Notes: generated by a model from the sequence alone, not told the origin. A stretch of 64,000 nucleotides of DNA from Oleisolibacter albus (GCF_003336875.1 NZ_QGNJ01000003.1:1-64000); one strand, 5' to 3'; shown: positions 33,308-42,866, counted from the first letter of the stretch. Program-made: numbers and translations.

Positions 33308-33706
33308 ATGGCGATCACCACCGAAAGCCCGGCTGAGCCGACCGTCGAACCCGTGAAGCCTGCCCGGCGCAAGCCGAAAGCGGCTGCCGCGCCGAGCGCC
33401 GAGGTCCAGGCAGCGGCGTCCGTTCCGCCGGGAAAGGCCGGCGCATCGCGGAAGGCCAAGGGCGAAAAGGCGGAACCGGCCGCAAAGACCCCGGCTAAGG
33501 CCGCGGCCAAGCGGACTTCCCCCGCCGCGGCGGAGGCCGCCGCCGCCGCACCGGAGCAGCCTGCGGATCTCAGCGACGAGATCGCGCTGCAGGCCTATTT
33601 CATCTGGCTGGAGGAAGGGCGGCCCCATGGCGCCAGCATGGAGCATTGGCTGCGGGCCGAGACGCTGGTGCGGACGCGGCGCGACGTGGACAGCGTCGCC
33701 GCCTGA
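33308..33706 (+). CDS. DUF2934-type protein with a histone-H1-like basic tail
   Basis: 132 residues. The first ~85 are Ala/Lys/Pro rich, with repeats such as PARRKPKAAAAPSAE and KTPAKAAAKRTSPAAAE, like bacterial H1-type tails. The last ~45 form a small domain, LSDEIALQAYFIWLEEGRPH then ASMEHWLRAE, matching the DUF2934 pattern (x-W-x-x-E-G-R-P, HWL-x-A-E). A GGAGG ribosome site precedes the ATG. Function of the domain is unknown; the tail suggests nucleic-acid or nucleoid association, which is inference. It stands alone between a LuxR regulator and a sensor kinase. The 238 bp after it (33707-33944) show no gene. Confidence 0.75.
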   Translation: MAITTESPAEPTVEPVKPARRKPKAAAAPSAEVQAAASVPPGKAGASRKAKGEKAEPAAKTPAKAAAKRTSPAAAEAAAAAPEQPADLSDEIALQAYFIWLEEGRPHGASMEHWLRAETLVRTRRDVDSVAA

Positions 33707-33944
33707 GCCTCGGCGCCCGCCGCCTCGACGATCCGCGTTCCGGACACAGTCAGTCCGGCACGGTCGTCCGTTCCGATCAATGTGTCCCGACAGCCGGTGT
33801 TGCCATCCCCGGTACGGTTTTGGCCGTGCCGGTGGTGCTGCGCGCCGGACATGATCCGTATTGCGTGTAGGCCGGCCGGCGACTACCACGTCTGGAAAGG
33901 TGCGGTCACGCGGGCCGCCATAACTGTGCCCACCGGGAGCGCCG

Positions 33945-35576
33945 ATGACGTCAGAGCCGGAGACCCATTCCCAGGCTGCCCGGGACAGCCGCGTGGATCA
34001 GGATCACGGACAGAATCCGTCGCGGCAGCGGACTCCGGGCCTGGCGCTCCGGCTGCGCCGACGCTTGATCCTGGAACTGGACATCAATGCCCGGCCCATC
34101 GAGCCGATCCGTGCCATGGCCCGTATCCAGGGCAGCGCCGCCTTCGGCAATCTGTGTGCGCTGTTGCTGTTGCTGGCCGTGCTCTGGACCCAGGTGCCGC
34201 GCCCCTGGCTTCTGGGCTGGTTCGGTTTCGCTCTGGCTGTCGTGTTCTGCCGCACCCTGCTGGTGCCGGGCGTCAGCGGGCCGGTGAATCCCGGGCGCTC
34301 GGCCCGGGCCTGGGGCCGGCGGATGCTGGCCGTGGCTGCCGGTCTGGCCCTGGTCCATCTGCCCGTGCCCTGGTTGCCCGGTGTCACGGCCGATCCGCTG
34401 GTCTTCATGTTCGTGATCTGTATCCTGTTCGGGGTCTGCGGATCGGCGGCCATGACCCTGTCGGCCTACAGTCCGGCCTTCACCGCCCTGTCCTATCCCG
34501 TTCTCGGCAGTTGCATGCTGGCCGGCGTCGCCTATGGGGCGACGGCCACGATTGCCACCGGAATCGCCTGCTTCGTCTTCCTGCTCTATGCCACCCGACA
34601 CCAGCTGGCCACGACGCTGGCGCTCGAGGCGGTGCGGCGCAACGATCATGACCGCCTGTTGCTGGCGACCGAAGCCCGCCGCCGCGCGGCCGACCTGACC
34701 GCTGCCAACGCGCAGCTGCAGGCGACGTTGACCTCCCTGCGGGACACGCGGGCGCGGGTGGTGCAGCAGGAGAAGCTGGCCAGCCTGGGGCAGCTGGTGG
34801 CCGGCGTTGCGCACGAGATCAACACGCCGCTGGGCATCGCCCTGACCATGGCGACCCAGCTGGCCGGGCAGGAACTGGCTGTCGAACGCGCCCTGAAGGA
34901 GCGCACATTGCGTCTTGACCAGCTGGAGGCGCATCTGGCCGGCATGCGGGAAGGCTTCGCCCTGCTGGTGCGGAATCTGGAACGGGCCGGCAACCTGGTA
35001 CGCAGCTTCAAGCAGGTGGCGGCCGATCAGAGCAGTGATGCGGTGCGCCGGCTGGAGCTGGGGGCCTATGTCGGCGACGTGCTGCTCAGTCTGGAACCGC
35101 TGCTGCAGGGGGCACGGGTCCGGCTGACCCTGGATGTGGGCGGGGCTTTCCCCATCACCACCCGCGCCGGGGCCTTGGCCCAGGTGCTGGTCAATCTGGT
35201 GCAGAACGCGGTGTTCCACGCCTTTGCCGGGATCGAGGAGCCGGAGATCATCGTCGGTGTGCGGGCGGGTCCCGGCGATCGCATTCAGCTGGTGGTGGAG
35301 GACAACGGCACCGGTATGACACCGGACGTGAAGAGCCGGGTGTTCGACCCCTTCTTCACCACACGGCGCGATGCCGGCGGGACCGGGCTGGGACTGCATA
35401 TCGTCCATACGTTGGTGACTGGCGCCCTGGGGGGCGATATCGACCTGGACAGCCGTCCGGGGCAAGGCACCTGCTTCACCATCACCCTGCCTGTCAGCCT
35501 GCCGCCGGTGTCCGACGCGCCGGCGCGCGATGGCAGCCCCGTGGTTACGGCGTCCTCTCCAGCTCCCGAAGCGTGA
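33945..35576 (+). CDS. Membrane sensor histidine kinase
   Basis: 543 residues; ATG with GGGAG upstream. A basic N terminus precedes about six membrane helices (about 70-225) with little periplasmic sequence, so the signal may be sensed within the membrane. A coiled-coil linker leads to the dimerisation domain with His in GQLVAGVAHEINTPLGIAL, then an ATPase with NLVQNAVFHAF, VEDNGTGMTPDV, FDPFFTTRRDAGGTGLGLHI and the closing GQGTCFTITLP. There is no receiver. A response regulator is not adjacent. Its last 32 bp overlap the 3' end of the convergent tonB gene. Confidence 0.87.
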   Translation: MTSEPETHSQAARDSRVDQDHGQNPSRQRTPGLALRLRRRLILELDINARPIEPIRAMARIQGSAAFGNLCALLLLLAVLWTQVPRPWLLGWFGFALAVVFCRTLLVPGVSGPVNPGRSARAWGRRMLAVAAGLALVHLPVPWLPGVTADPLVFMFVICILFGVCGSAAMTLSAYSPAFTALSYPVLGSCMLAGVAYGATATIATGIACFVFLLYATRHQLATTLALEAVRRNDHDRLLLATEARRRAADLTAANAQLQATLTSLRDTRARVVQQEKLASLGQLVAGVAHEINTPLGIALTMATQLAGQELAVERALKERTLRLDQLEAHLAGMREGFALLVRNLERAGNLVRSFKQVAADQSSDAVRRLELGAYVGDVLLSLEPLLQGARVRLTLDVGGAFPITTRAGALAQVLVNLVQNAVFHAFAGIEEPEIIVGVRAGPGDRIQLVVEDNGTGMTPDVKSRVFDPFFTTRRDAGGTGLGLHIVHTLVTGALGGDIDLDSRPGQGTCFTITLPVSLPPVSDAPARDGSPVVTASSPAPEA

Positions 35577-36405
35577 AGGCGATGTTCAGCGCGATGCGCT
35601 TGCGCTGCCAGTCGGGCGCATCCGGCCGGGGGAACGGTGCGGCGTCGCGGACCTGCTGCAGGGCGGCCCGGTCCAGACTGTCGCTGCCGGAACTGGCCAG
35701 CAGCTCCACCCGCAGCAGCCGGCCCCAGGGGTCCAGCTCCAGCGCGATGCCGACCACGCCCTCGATCCGGTCGCGCACGGCATCGCGGGGATAGCGCTTG
35801 TGGCGGTTGATCCAGGCCAGGATCTCGGCCTCGTAGGAGGCGGGCTGCACCACGCCGCCGCCCTGGTTGCCCGAGCGGCCGGTATCGGTGTGGACCCGGT
35901 CCAGGCTGCTGCCGGCGTCGCCCTGGTTGCCAGCCTCCGCGGCGACGGAGGCCAGGGCGGACGGGGGCGCTGCCCGTTCCGGCGGCGCCTGCGCCGCCAC
36001 CCGCCAGCGGATCTGGGTCAGCGGCGGCGGACGCACCGGGTCCGGCAGGGGCAGGTGCAGGCGGGCCGGCGACTCGGAAACAGGGCGTGGTGTCGGGACG
36101 GCGGACAGCGGCAGCAACATCAGGGCGCCCCGGCTGGCTCCGCGCGAGCCATCGCCCCGGTGCTGCACGGCCGGGGTCCAGCTGGCGGCCAGGGGGGACA
36201 GCAGCAGAACGGCCAGGGTCAGGTGGGCAGCGATCACCAGCGCCAGCGACAGGGGGCGCTGGCCGGCGAACCCCAGGCGCGGCGCCGTTCGGCGCAGCCG
36301 CCACAGCGGCTTCGGCAAGAGCCGCAGCTTGGCCCGGGCCGGGGGCCGACGCGGCCGGTCCATGACCGCGGAGGGAACCGCAACAGGTTGAGGACGGGCA
36401 TTCAC
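35545..36405 (-). CDS. tonB: TonB-family energy transducer
   Basis: 286 residues from a GTG at 36405 with GGAG about nine bases upstream. A ~45-residue basic cytoplasmic leader, longer than usual, precedes one membrane segment (LSLALVIAAHLTLAVLLLSP). A Pro-rich periplasmic spacer follows, then a TonB C-terminal domain, YEAEILAWINRHKRYPRDAV through VVGIALELDPWGRLLRVELL and AALQQVRDAAPFPRP. It couples the ExbBD proton motor (not in the window) to outer-membrane receptors. The gene is divergent from the receptor at 36587, with a direct-repeat site between them, so the two are probably co-regulated. Confidence 0.88.
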   Translation of the reverse strand: MNARPQPVAVPSAVMDRPRRPPARAKLRLLPKPLWRLRRTAPRLGFAGQRPLSLALVIAAHLTLAVLLLSPLAASWTPAVQHRGDGSRGASRGALMLLPLSAVPTPRPVSESPARLHLPLPDPVRPPPLTQIRWRVAAQAPPERAAPPSALASVAAEAGNQGDAGSSLDRVHTDTGRSGNQGGGVVQPASYEAEILAWINRHKRYPRDAVRDRIEGVVGIALELDPWGRLLRVELLASSGSDSLDRAALQQVRDAAPFPRPDAPDWQRKRIALNIAFTLRELERTP

Positions 36406-36480
36406 CCCAGGACACTCCGTTCAACGGGCCGCTTCGGTCGGCGCAGCGCAGGGCTGCGACGATCGCGACCTGCGAACAGT

Positions 36481-36512
36481 TTAGTCGCAATTGCACATTA
36501 GTCGCAATTGCA
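36481..36512. promoter_or_regulatory. Direct repeat between tonB and the TonB-dependent receptor
   Basis: TTAGTCGCAATTGCA occurs at 36481-36495 and again at 36498-36512, a 17-bp period. The core contains GCAATTGC, a palindrome. It lies 75 bp before one start codon and 76 bp before the other, in the middle of a divergent promoter region, so it is a good operator candidate for both genes. The regulator is not known; an iron or copper repressor would fit the gene content. Confidence 0.55.
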
Positions 36513-36586
36513 TTACACAGCCTTCCCCATTCGGAGGCGGTGGATGCAGCCACTGCCAAGACAATCTGAACGCAAGGGGAGCAGGA

Positions 36587-39109
36587 ATGCAGTTGGGGGG
36601 AGCCGGTTGCGCACGCAGCCGTATGTTGGTCGGCGTTTCCGTGCTGGCGCTGCTGACCGGTGGAGCCGCGGCCCAGAGCGCGGGAGGCCAGGACCCGCGT
36701 CCGACCATCACCGTGGAGGAAAGCGCCGCGGCCCCGGCGCCCGCCTACAGCAGCAACGATACCGTGGCCACCGGCCGCTCGGTCATCAGCCAGGATTCGG
36801 TGCAGGCGCGCCAGACCGGCAATGGCGACGCCATGGAGCTGCTGAAGGTCCTGCCGCATGTGCAGTTCAGCCGCAGCCAGTACAGCACCGATCCCACCGA
36901 CATCCAGGATCTGCGCCCCTCCGACATCTCGATCTCGGGCGGCCGCTTCTATGACAATTATTTCTCCATCGACGGGGTCGGGGCCAATTCGCGCTTCGAC
37001 GCCGCCAGTTCCAACGCATCGAATCCCGCCAGCTGGAACGAGGTTGCCGGGGCTCACGCCCAGAGCATCTGGGTCGATCCGGCCCTGATCGGCAGCATCA
37101 CCGTCGAGGACAGCAACATCGGCGCCGAATATGGCGGCTTCACCGGCGGCGTGGTCGATGTGCAGACCAAGCGGCCGGAGGCGCGCTGGGCGGCCACGGC
37201 CACCGGCAATTACACCAGCGACGGGATGGTGCATTTCCGCGTCAGCAAGGCCGACAAGGCGGCCTTCGGCGACGATCTCCCCAAGAAGGTGGATTTTCAG
37301 AAATTCCGCTTCGGCAGCACGCTGAACATGCCGCTGACCGACCGGACCCGCGTGCTGGTCGGCGCCAACCGCAGCCGGTCCGAGGTGACCTATTACAAGG
37401 CCGCGACCTATGGCGGCGGGGCCTCGCCGCGCATGAGCACCAGCGACAATCTGCTGGTGAAGGCCGAACACGATCTGCGCGAGGATCTGCTGCTGACGGC
37501 ACAGGTGACCTACAGCCCCTACACCAGCGAATTTTCGTCCAACAACCGCATCGATGACACGTCCCGCACCCATGGTGGCGGCCTGTCCTCCTATCTCGAT
37601 CTGGCGCGTACAGGCAGCCAGGACGACTGGTCGCTGAAGCTGTCCTATGTCCAGTCCGACATGGACCGCGACTGGGCGCCGATCCATTATTCCTGGCCAT
37701 CCAAGTCGCAGCGCGGCTCCTTCTGCAGCAGCAGCAACTGCAGCCAGGGCGGTTTCGGTGATCTCAACCAGCAGCAGGAAGACACCAGCCTCAAGGGCCA
37801 GTGGACGCATCGCTTCGATACGGCCGGCACCCTGCGCCTGGGCGCCGAATATACGCGGGTCGAGGCGGAGAAGGAGCGGCCGGAAGACAATTACGCCTAC
37901 AGCCGCGGTGTCACCGGCAGCAAGATCGTCTGTAACACCAGTGTCGCCTGCGTGACCGGCGATACAGTGCTGACGCAGTACAGCATCTACAAGGCCTACG
38001 ACATCAACGTGGCGCTGGACAGCTTCAATGCCTGGAGCGAGTACAATGTCACCTGGAACCGGTTCGAGGTGCGGGCCGGCCTGCGGTATGATTACGAGAG
38101 CTTCCTGGGCAACCACGATGTCAGCCCGCGCCTCAGCGTGGCCACGGCGCTGCCCTGGGACACCACCCTGACCCTGGGCGCCAACCGCTATTACAGCCGC
38201 AGCTTCCTCGGCTATGCCATGCGTGAGAAATATCCGGACAATTATGCCTACCAGCGCACGGCCACGGTCAGTGGCGGCAACCAGATCTATTCCGACAATT
38301 GGACGCTCTACAGCTACTCCAAATCGACCCGCTACTCCGATGCCGACCTCGACACGCCCTATTCCGACGAGCTGACGGCGGCCTTCACGGCCCCGCTGCC
38401 CTGGGGCACGCTGCGGCTGAAAGGCATCCTGCGCAACAATGAGGACGAGCTGACCCGCAGCCTGACGGCGGACAGGGTCACCTATGTCGACCTGGTGACC
38501 GGGAAGACCAGCAACTTCATGGATTACAAGGTCAGCAATGACGGCCACAGCCGCTATCGCGGCCTGTCGGCGGAATGGGCCGGCACCTGGCGCAACCACA
38601 GCCTTGCCGTCAATGCCGCCTGGACCAAGACCAAGAGCAACTCCGAAACCTATTTCGACCCGGCCGACGATCAGGAGGCCGAGGACAGCTTCATCTACTT
38701 CAATGGCCGGGTGACATCGGAGGCGGAGATCATCGCCCGCAACCGCCGGCTGGACTTCAACACGCCCTGGACCATCAATGCGGCCCTGACCTCACGCTGG
38801 TGGGAGGATCGCATCACCACGGTGCTGCAGGGCCGCTGGAAGGCGGATTTCGACCGCATCCAGGATTCCGGGGCCAATATCACCGTCGGCGGCGTCTCCT
38901 ATGATGTCTGGGAAGAGCGGCATTACAAGGGCTGGCTGGATCTGGGCCTCAATGTCCAGGCCAAGCTGGTCGAGACGGATTTCGGCGGCCTGACGGCCGA
39001 GGCCCGCATCACCAACGTGCTGGATGCGCTGCCCAACACCGAGACCAGCGCCTCCAACCCCTATCAGATGGGCCGGTCCGTGTGGCTGGGCCTGACCTAC
39101 ACCTATTGA
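36587..39109 (+). CDS. TonB-dependent receptor paired with a di-haem cytochrome
   Basis: 840 residues from the ATG at 36587, which has AAGGGGAG upstream; an earlier ATG at 36491 lies inside the operator repeat. A signal peptide (MLVGVSVLALLTGGAAAQ) is followed by a plug domain (ELLKVLPHVQFSRSQ, ISISGGRFYDNYFSIDGV) and a long beta barrel ending in WLGLTYTY. One extracellular-loop segment has two close cysteine pairs (FCSSSNCSQGG and VCNTSVACVTG). The ligand is unknown. The cytochrome peroxidase-like gene starts 11 bp after it, so the two form an operon; receptor plus di-haem partner occurs in metal or metallophore systems, but this is inference. Confidence 0.85.
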   Translation: MQLGGAGCARSRMLVGVSVLALLTGGAAAQSAGGQDPRPTITVEESAAAPAPAYSSNDTVATGRSVISQDSVQARQTGNGDAMELLKVLPHVQFSRSQYSTDPTDIQDLRPSDISISGGRFYDNYFSIDGVGANSRFDAASSNASNPASWNEVAGAHAQSIWVDPALIGSITVEDSNIGAEYGGFTGGVVDVQTKRPEARWAATATGNYTSDGMVHFRVSKADKAAFGDDLPKKVDFQKFRFGSTLNMPLTDRTRVLVGANRSRSEVTYYKAATYGGGASPRMSTSDNLLVKAEHDLREDLLLTAQVTYSPYTSEFSSNNRIDDTSRTHGGGLSSYLDLARTGSQDDWSLKLSYVQSDMDRDWAPIHYSWPSKSQRGSFCSSSNCSQGGFGDLNQQQEDTSLKGQWTHRFDTAGTLRLGAEYTRVEAEKERPEDNYAYSRGVTGSKIVCNTSVACVTGDTVLTQYSIYKAYDINVALDSFNAWSEYNVTWNRFEVRAGLRYDYESFLGNHDVSPRLSVATALPWDTTLTLGANRYYSRSFLGYAMREKYPDNYAYQRTATVSGGNQIYSDNWTLYSYSKSTRYSDADLDTPYSDELTAAFTAPLPWGTLRLKGILRNNEDELTRSLTADRVTYVDLVTGKTSNFMDYKVSNDGHSRYRGLSAEWAGTWRNHSLAVNAAWTKTKSNSETYFDPADDQEAEDSFIYFNGRVTSEAEIIARNRRLDFNTPWTINAALTSRWWEDRITTVLQGRWKADFDRIQDSGANITVGGVSYDVWEERHYKGWLDLGLNVQAKLVETDFGGLTAEARITNVLDALPNTETSASNPYQMGRSVWLGLTYTY

Positions 39110-39120
39110 CGGGGCCGATC

Positions 39121-40266
39121 ATGCGTAACTGGATGATGGCCGGCCTGGGGCTGGCCCTGCTGGCCGGGGCCGGCGCCGCCGCAGCGGACAAGACAGCACC
39201 GGCCCAGGCGTCGCCGGTGAAAGCCGCACCGGACGCGGCCATGCCCGACATCACCACGACGGATATGGCGGACCTGCGCCGGCTCTATGCCGGCCCGCCG
39301 GAGAGCTGGCCGCGGCCCACCCTGCTGGACGGGGCCGTCTTCACCGAGTTCGGGCCGTTGCCGGCCATAGCCGAGCCGGCCGGCAATCCGTCGACGCCGG
39401 AGAAGGTGGCCCTGGGCAAGCAGCTGTTCGATGATCCCATCCTGTCGGGATCGGGACAGATCGCCTGTTCCAACTGCCACAATCCCGAGCTGGGCTGGGG
39501 GGACGGGCTGCGCAGCTCCTTCGGGCATGACCGGCAGCGGGGGGCGCGCAATGCCCCCACGCTGATCGCCGTGGCCCACCGGCGCAGCTTTTTCTGGGAC
39601 GGCCGCGCCGCCAGCCTGGAGGAGCAGGCCAAGGGGCCGATGACCAACCCGATCGAGATGAACGGCCAGCCCGCCGACATCGAGGCGCGGTTGAACGGCA
39701 GCGGCGACTACCCCGCCCGCTTCGCCGCCATCTTCGGTCCGGGACCGGTCACGCTGGACCAGATTGCCATGGCCCTGGCCGACTATGAGCGGACCATCAA
39801 GCCGCGGCCCGGCAAGTGGGACCGGGCCCTGGCCAAGGGGACGCAGACCCTGTCGGACCAGGAGTTGCAGGGGCTGCACCTGTTCCGGACCAAGGCCGGC
39901 TGCGCCAACTGCCACAACGGCCCGCTGTTCAGCGACGAGAAGTTCCACAATCTCGGTCTCAGCTTCTATGGCCGCGAGCGCCAGGATCTCGGCCGCTATG
40001 CCGTAACCGGCAAGGCCGAGGATGTGGGGGCCTTCCGCACGCCGTCGCTGCGCGGCATCGCCAGCACCGGCCCCTACATGCATAACGGGCTGTTTCCTTC
40101 ACTGGAGAACATTGTCGATTTCTATAATGCCGGCGGCGCCCGGCCGCGCCCGACGGCGGCCCAGGCCCGGGACCCGCTGTTCCCGACCACAACGCCGCTG
40201 CTGCGCAAGCTGGGTCTGACCAAGCCGGAGCGCGAGGCGCTGGAAGCCTTCCTGCGCACCCTGTAA
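39121..40266 (+). CDS. Di-haem cytochrome c peroxidase/MauG-family protein
   Basis: 381 residues with a signal peptide ([18 protein letters not shown]). Two c-haem sites are visible: CSNCHNPELGWGDGL near residue 119 and CANCHNGPLFSDEKF near 261. The spacing and motifs such as RNAPTLIAVAHRRSFFWDGR and FRTPSLRGIASTGPYMHNGL are those of bacterial di-haem peroxidases and MbnH/MauG-like enzymes. It acts in the periplasm. A true peroxidase or a protein-modifying oxidase cannot be separated from sequence alone. Being co-transcribed with a TonB receptor favours a metal-linked or substrate-modifying role over general peroxide defence. The start at 39121 follows the receptor stop by 11 bp. Confidence 0.85.
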   Translation: MRNWMMAGLGLALLAGAGAAAADKTAPAQASPVKAAPDAAMPDITTTDMADLRRLYAGPPESWPRPTLLDGAVFTEFGPLPAIAEPAGNPSTPEKVALGKQLFDDPILSGSGQIACSNCHNPELGWGDGLRSSFGHDRQRGARNAPTLIAVAHRRSFFWDGRAASLEEQAKGPMTNPIEMNGQPADIEARLNGSGDYPARFAAIFGPGPVTLDQIAMALADYERTIKPRPGKWDRALAKGTQTLSDQELQGLHLFRTKAGCANCHNGPLFSDEKFHNLGLSFYGRERQDLGRYAVTGKAEDVGAFRTPSLRGIASTGPYMHNGLFPSLENIVDFYNAGGARPRPTAAQARDPLFPTTTPLLRKLGLTKPEREALEAFLRTL

Positions 40267-40552
40267 CCACCCGCAACCGGCTGCGCCCCATCCTTGCCGG
40301 CCCGTATCCCGGGACAGATCGGCTCCTGTCATGGAGTCGCCTGATCCCGGGCCACAGGGTGAGGCAGCGAAGACGAAAGTCATGCAGAAGCTCTCTCGTG
40401 TCCCCTGATGTAAAGAAGTGATAGGGTTGCGACAGTGGTACTGCGCCGGATCTGTCCCCTTCTGCCGAAAGGCAGACCAGTCTTGTGACGGGTCCGCCCC
40501 ATTTCTGCCGCAATCGGCGTTGGTCCGCTGGGCAGGTCTGAAATTTTCCAGA

Positions 40553-40574
40553 CTGCACAAAAACTGTCACAAAA
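40553..40574 (+). promoter_or_regulatory. Pho box upstream of pstS, with a likely -10
   Basis: CTGCACAAAAACTGTCACAAAA consists of two 11-bp units that match the PhoB direct-repeat pattern (CTGTCA-type 7-mers with A-rich spacers). TAGGGT at 40581-40586 could be the -10, at the distance typical of PhoB-activated promoters that lack a -35. The rest of the interval 40267-40664 holds GC stems around 40306-40353 and no gene. Confidence 0.65.
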
Positions 40575-40664
40575 CCCGACTAGGGTGGCGCCGCTTGACC
40601 CATGCGGTCGCCGGCCGACGGTGACCGGCACGATCTATCGACGTCTCCAAGCGTGGAGTGAACA

Positions 40665-41729
40665 ATGAGCTTCCTGTCCAAGGCCTGGTTCAGCGGTGCG
40701 CTGCTGGGGGCCGCCATCGCCGTCGGCGTTGCCGGCACGGGCACGGCTGCCGAAATCAGCGGCGCCGGCGCGACCTTCCCGTACCCGGTCTATGCCAAGT
40801 GGGCCGACGCCTATAAGTCGGAAACCGGCATCGGGCTGAATTACCAGTCCATCGGTTCCGGTGGCGGTATCAAGCAGATCAAGGCCCGCACCGTGACCTT
40901 CGGCGCCTCCGACATGCCGCTGAAGGCCGAGGATCTGAAGGAAGCCGGTCTGGTTCAGTGGCCCATGATCATGGGCGGCGCCGTTCCGGCCATCAACGTC
41001 AAGGGCGTTGACGCCGGCAAGCTGGTGCTGGACGGCCCGACCCTGGCCAAGATCTACATGGGCGACATCAAGACCTGGAACGATCCGGCCATCAAGGCGC
41101 TGAATCCGGGCCTGACCCTGCCCAGCACCGCCATCGCCGCGGTCTACCGCTCCGACGGGTCGGGCACCAACTTCCTGTTCACCGACTATCTCTCCAAGGT
41201 CAGCCCGGACTTCAAGAGCAAGATCGGCGCCAACACCTCGGTGCAGTGGCCGGTCGGCATTGGCGCCAAGGGCAATGAAGGCGTCGCCAACATGGTGAAG
41301 CAGACCGACGGCGCCATCGGCTATGTCGAGTATGCCTACGTCAAGCAGAACAAGATGGGCTACGCCGCCCTGAAGAACCAGGCCGGCAAGATCGTGCATC
41401 CGGAAAGCAAGACCTTCCAGGCTGCCGCCGCCAATGCCGACTGGGCCGGGACCCCGGGTTACGCCGTGGTGCTGACCAACGAGCCGGGCGCCGAGAGCTG
41501 GCCGATCACCGGCGCCAGCTTCATCCTGATGCCGGCCAAGGTGGATGATGCCGCCGCCGCCAAGCAGGCGCTGGAGTTCTTCAACTGGGCCTATGCCAAG
41601 GGCGGCCAGATGGCCGACCAGCTGGACTATGTGCCGATGCCCGACGCCGTGGTGAAGATGGTCACCAAGACCTGGGCCGAGCAGATCACCGATGCCAGCG
41701 GCAAGCCGGTGCTGGCCGCCGCCAAGTAA
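40665..41729 (+). CDS. pstS: Phosphate-binding periplasmic protein PstS
   Basis: 354 residues with a signal peptide ending GTGTAA. Hallmarks are [20 protein letters not shown], the phosphate-contacting [20 protein letters not shown], then [20 protein letters not shown] and [21 protein letters not shown]. It captures phosphate in the periplasm for PstCAB. GGAGTG precedes the ATG. A Pho box lies 91 bp upstream and a strong terminator directly follows, which would give more PstS than permease. The length is normal for the family. Confidence 0.95.
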   Translation: MSFLSKAWFSGALLGAAIAVGVAGTGTAAEISGAGATFPYPVYAKWADAYKSETGIGLNYQSIGSGGGIKQIKARTVTFGASDMPLKAEDLKEAGLVQWPMIMGGAVPAINVKGVDAGKLVLDGPTLAKIYMGDIKTWNDPAIKALNPGLTLPSTAIAAVYRSDGSGTNFLFTDYLSKVSPDFKSKIGANTSVQWPVGIGAKGNEGVANMVKQTDGAIGYVEYAYVKQNKMGYAALKNQAGKIVHPESKTFQAAAANADWAGTPGYAVVLTNEPGAESWPITGASFILMPAKVDDAAAAKQALEFFNWAYAKGGQMADQLDYVPMPDAVVKMVTKTWAEQITDASGKPVLAAAK

Positions 41730-41795
41730 GGGCGCCGACAGCGACTCTGGCTCTTTACAGGCCGGCTCCCGACAGGGTAGGGGGTCAGTCTTGCC

Positions 41796-41824
41796 GAGGG
41801 GGGCGGGGACGCCCCCCTCTTTTT
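41796..41824 (+). terminator. Strong intrinsic terminator between pstS and pstC
   Basis: GAGGGGGGCG (41796-41805), loop GGGA and CGCCCCCCTC (41810-41819) form a perfect 10-bp stem followed by five T. It should end most pstS transcripts, leaving partial read-through into pstCAB. Confidence 0.85.
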
Positions 41825-41876
41825 CCATTGATGGACCTGCCCGTCTGGGCAGGCGTCACGGCTGTGGGATGCTCGG

Positions 41877-42860
41877 GTGACTGTGCAGAACCTGATGGAA
41901 CAGCAAGTGCCGCATCCGTTTGCCCAGCAAGCGGGGCGGGAAAACCGGCGCGACCGTGCCTTCCATGGTTTCACCATGGGATCGGCCATCCTGGTGCTGG
42001 TCATCCTCGGCGGTGTCGCCCTGTCGATCGCCGTCGGTGCCTGGCCGGCCCTGCGGGCCTTCGGTCCGGCCTTCCTGACCACCGAGGTCTGGAATCCGGT
42101 GACCGACCAGTTCGGCGCCCTGGCGCCCATCTATGGCACGCTGGTCACCTCGATCTTCGCCATGGCCTTCGCCCTGCCGGTCGGGTTCGGCATCGCCGTG
42201 TTCCTGACCGAGCTGTGCCCGGCGCCGCTGCGCCGCCCCATCGGCATCGCCATCGAGCTGCTGGCCGGCATTCCCAGCATCATCTACGGCATCTGGGGCC
42301 TGTTCGTGCTGGCGCCATTCCTGCAGCGCACCGTGCAGCCCTTCCTGATCGACACGGTGGGTCAGGTTCCGGTGATCGGCGCCCTGTTCCAGGGGCCGCC
42401 CTACGGCATCGGCGTGCTGACGGCCGGGCTGATCCTGGGCATCATGGTGCTGCCCTTCATCGCCGCCATCACCCGCGACGTGTTCGAGACCGTGCCGCCG
42501 CTGTTGCGCGAAAGCGCCTACGGCCTGGGCTGCACCACCTGGGAGGTGGTGTGGAACGTGGTCTTCCCCTACACCCGCGTCGGCGTGGTCGGCGGCGCCA
42601 TGCTGGCCCTGGGCCGCGCCCTGGGCGAAACCATGGCCGTGACCTTCGTCATCGGCAACGCCCACCGCATCTCCACCTCGCTGATGGCGCCGGGGACCAC
42701 CATCTCCTCCGCCATCGCCAATGAGTTCACCGAGGCCACCGGCACGCTCTACACCTCGTCGCTGGTGGGGCTGGGGCTGGTGCTGTTCCTGCTGACCTTC
42801 TCCGTCCTGGCGCTGGCCAAGGCCATGCTGCTGCGTCTCGACCGCAAGGCAGGGAAGTAA
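41877..42860 (+). CDS. pstC: Phosphate ABC transporter permease PstC
   Basis: 327 residues. Six membrane helices and the permease signature region, ESAYGLGCTTWEVVWNVVFP then GGAMLALGRALGETMAVTF, identify PstC. It forms the channel with PstA. The GTG at 41877 is one of several possible starts (GTG at 41883, ATG at 41895); the N terminus is cytoplasmic, so the choice has little effect. pstA begins six bp after the stop. Confidence 0.93.
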   Translation: MTVQNLMEQQVPHPFAQQAGRENRRDRAFHGFTMGSAILVLVILGGVALSIAVGAWPALRAFGPAFLTTEVWNPVTDQFGALAPIYGTLVTSIFAMAFALPVGFGIAVFLTELCPAPLRRPIGIAIELLAGIPSIIYGIWGLFVLAPFLQRTVQPFLIDTVGQVPVIGALFQGPPYGIGVLTAGLILGIMVLPFIAAITRDVFETVPPLLRESAYGLGCTTWEVVWNVVFPYTRVGVVGGAMLALGRALGETMAVTFVIGNAHRISTSLMAPGTTISSAIANEFTEATGTLYTSSLVGLGLVLFLLTFSVLALAKAMLLRLDRKAGK

Positions 42861-42866
42861 GACACC

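Noticed and set aside
35285-38599. A 1104-codon minus-strand frame over tonB and the receptor gene
   Set aside because: It is a GC-driven shadow: no recognisable domain, and it crosses convincing genes on the opposite strand and in other frames.
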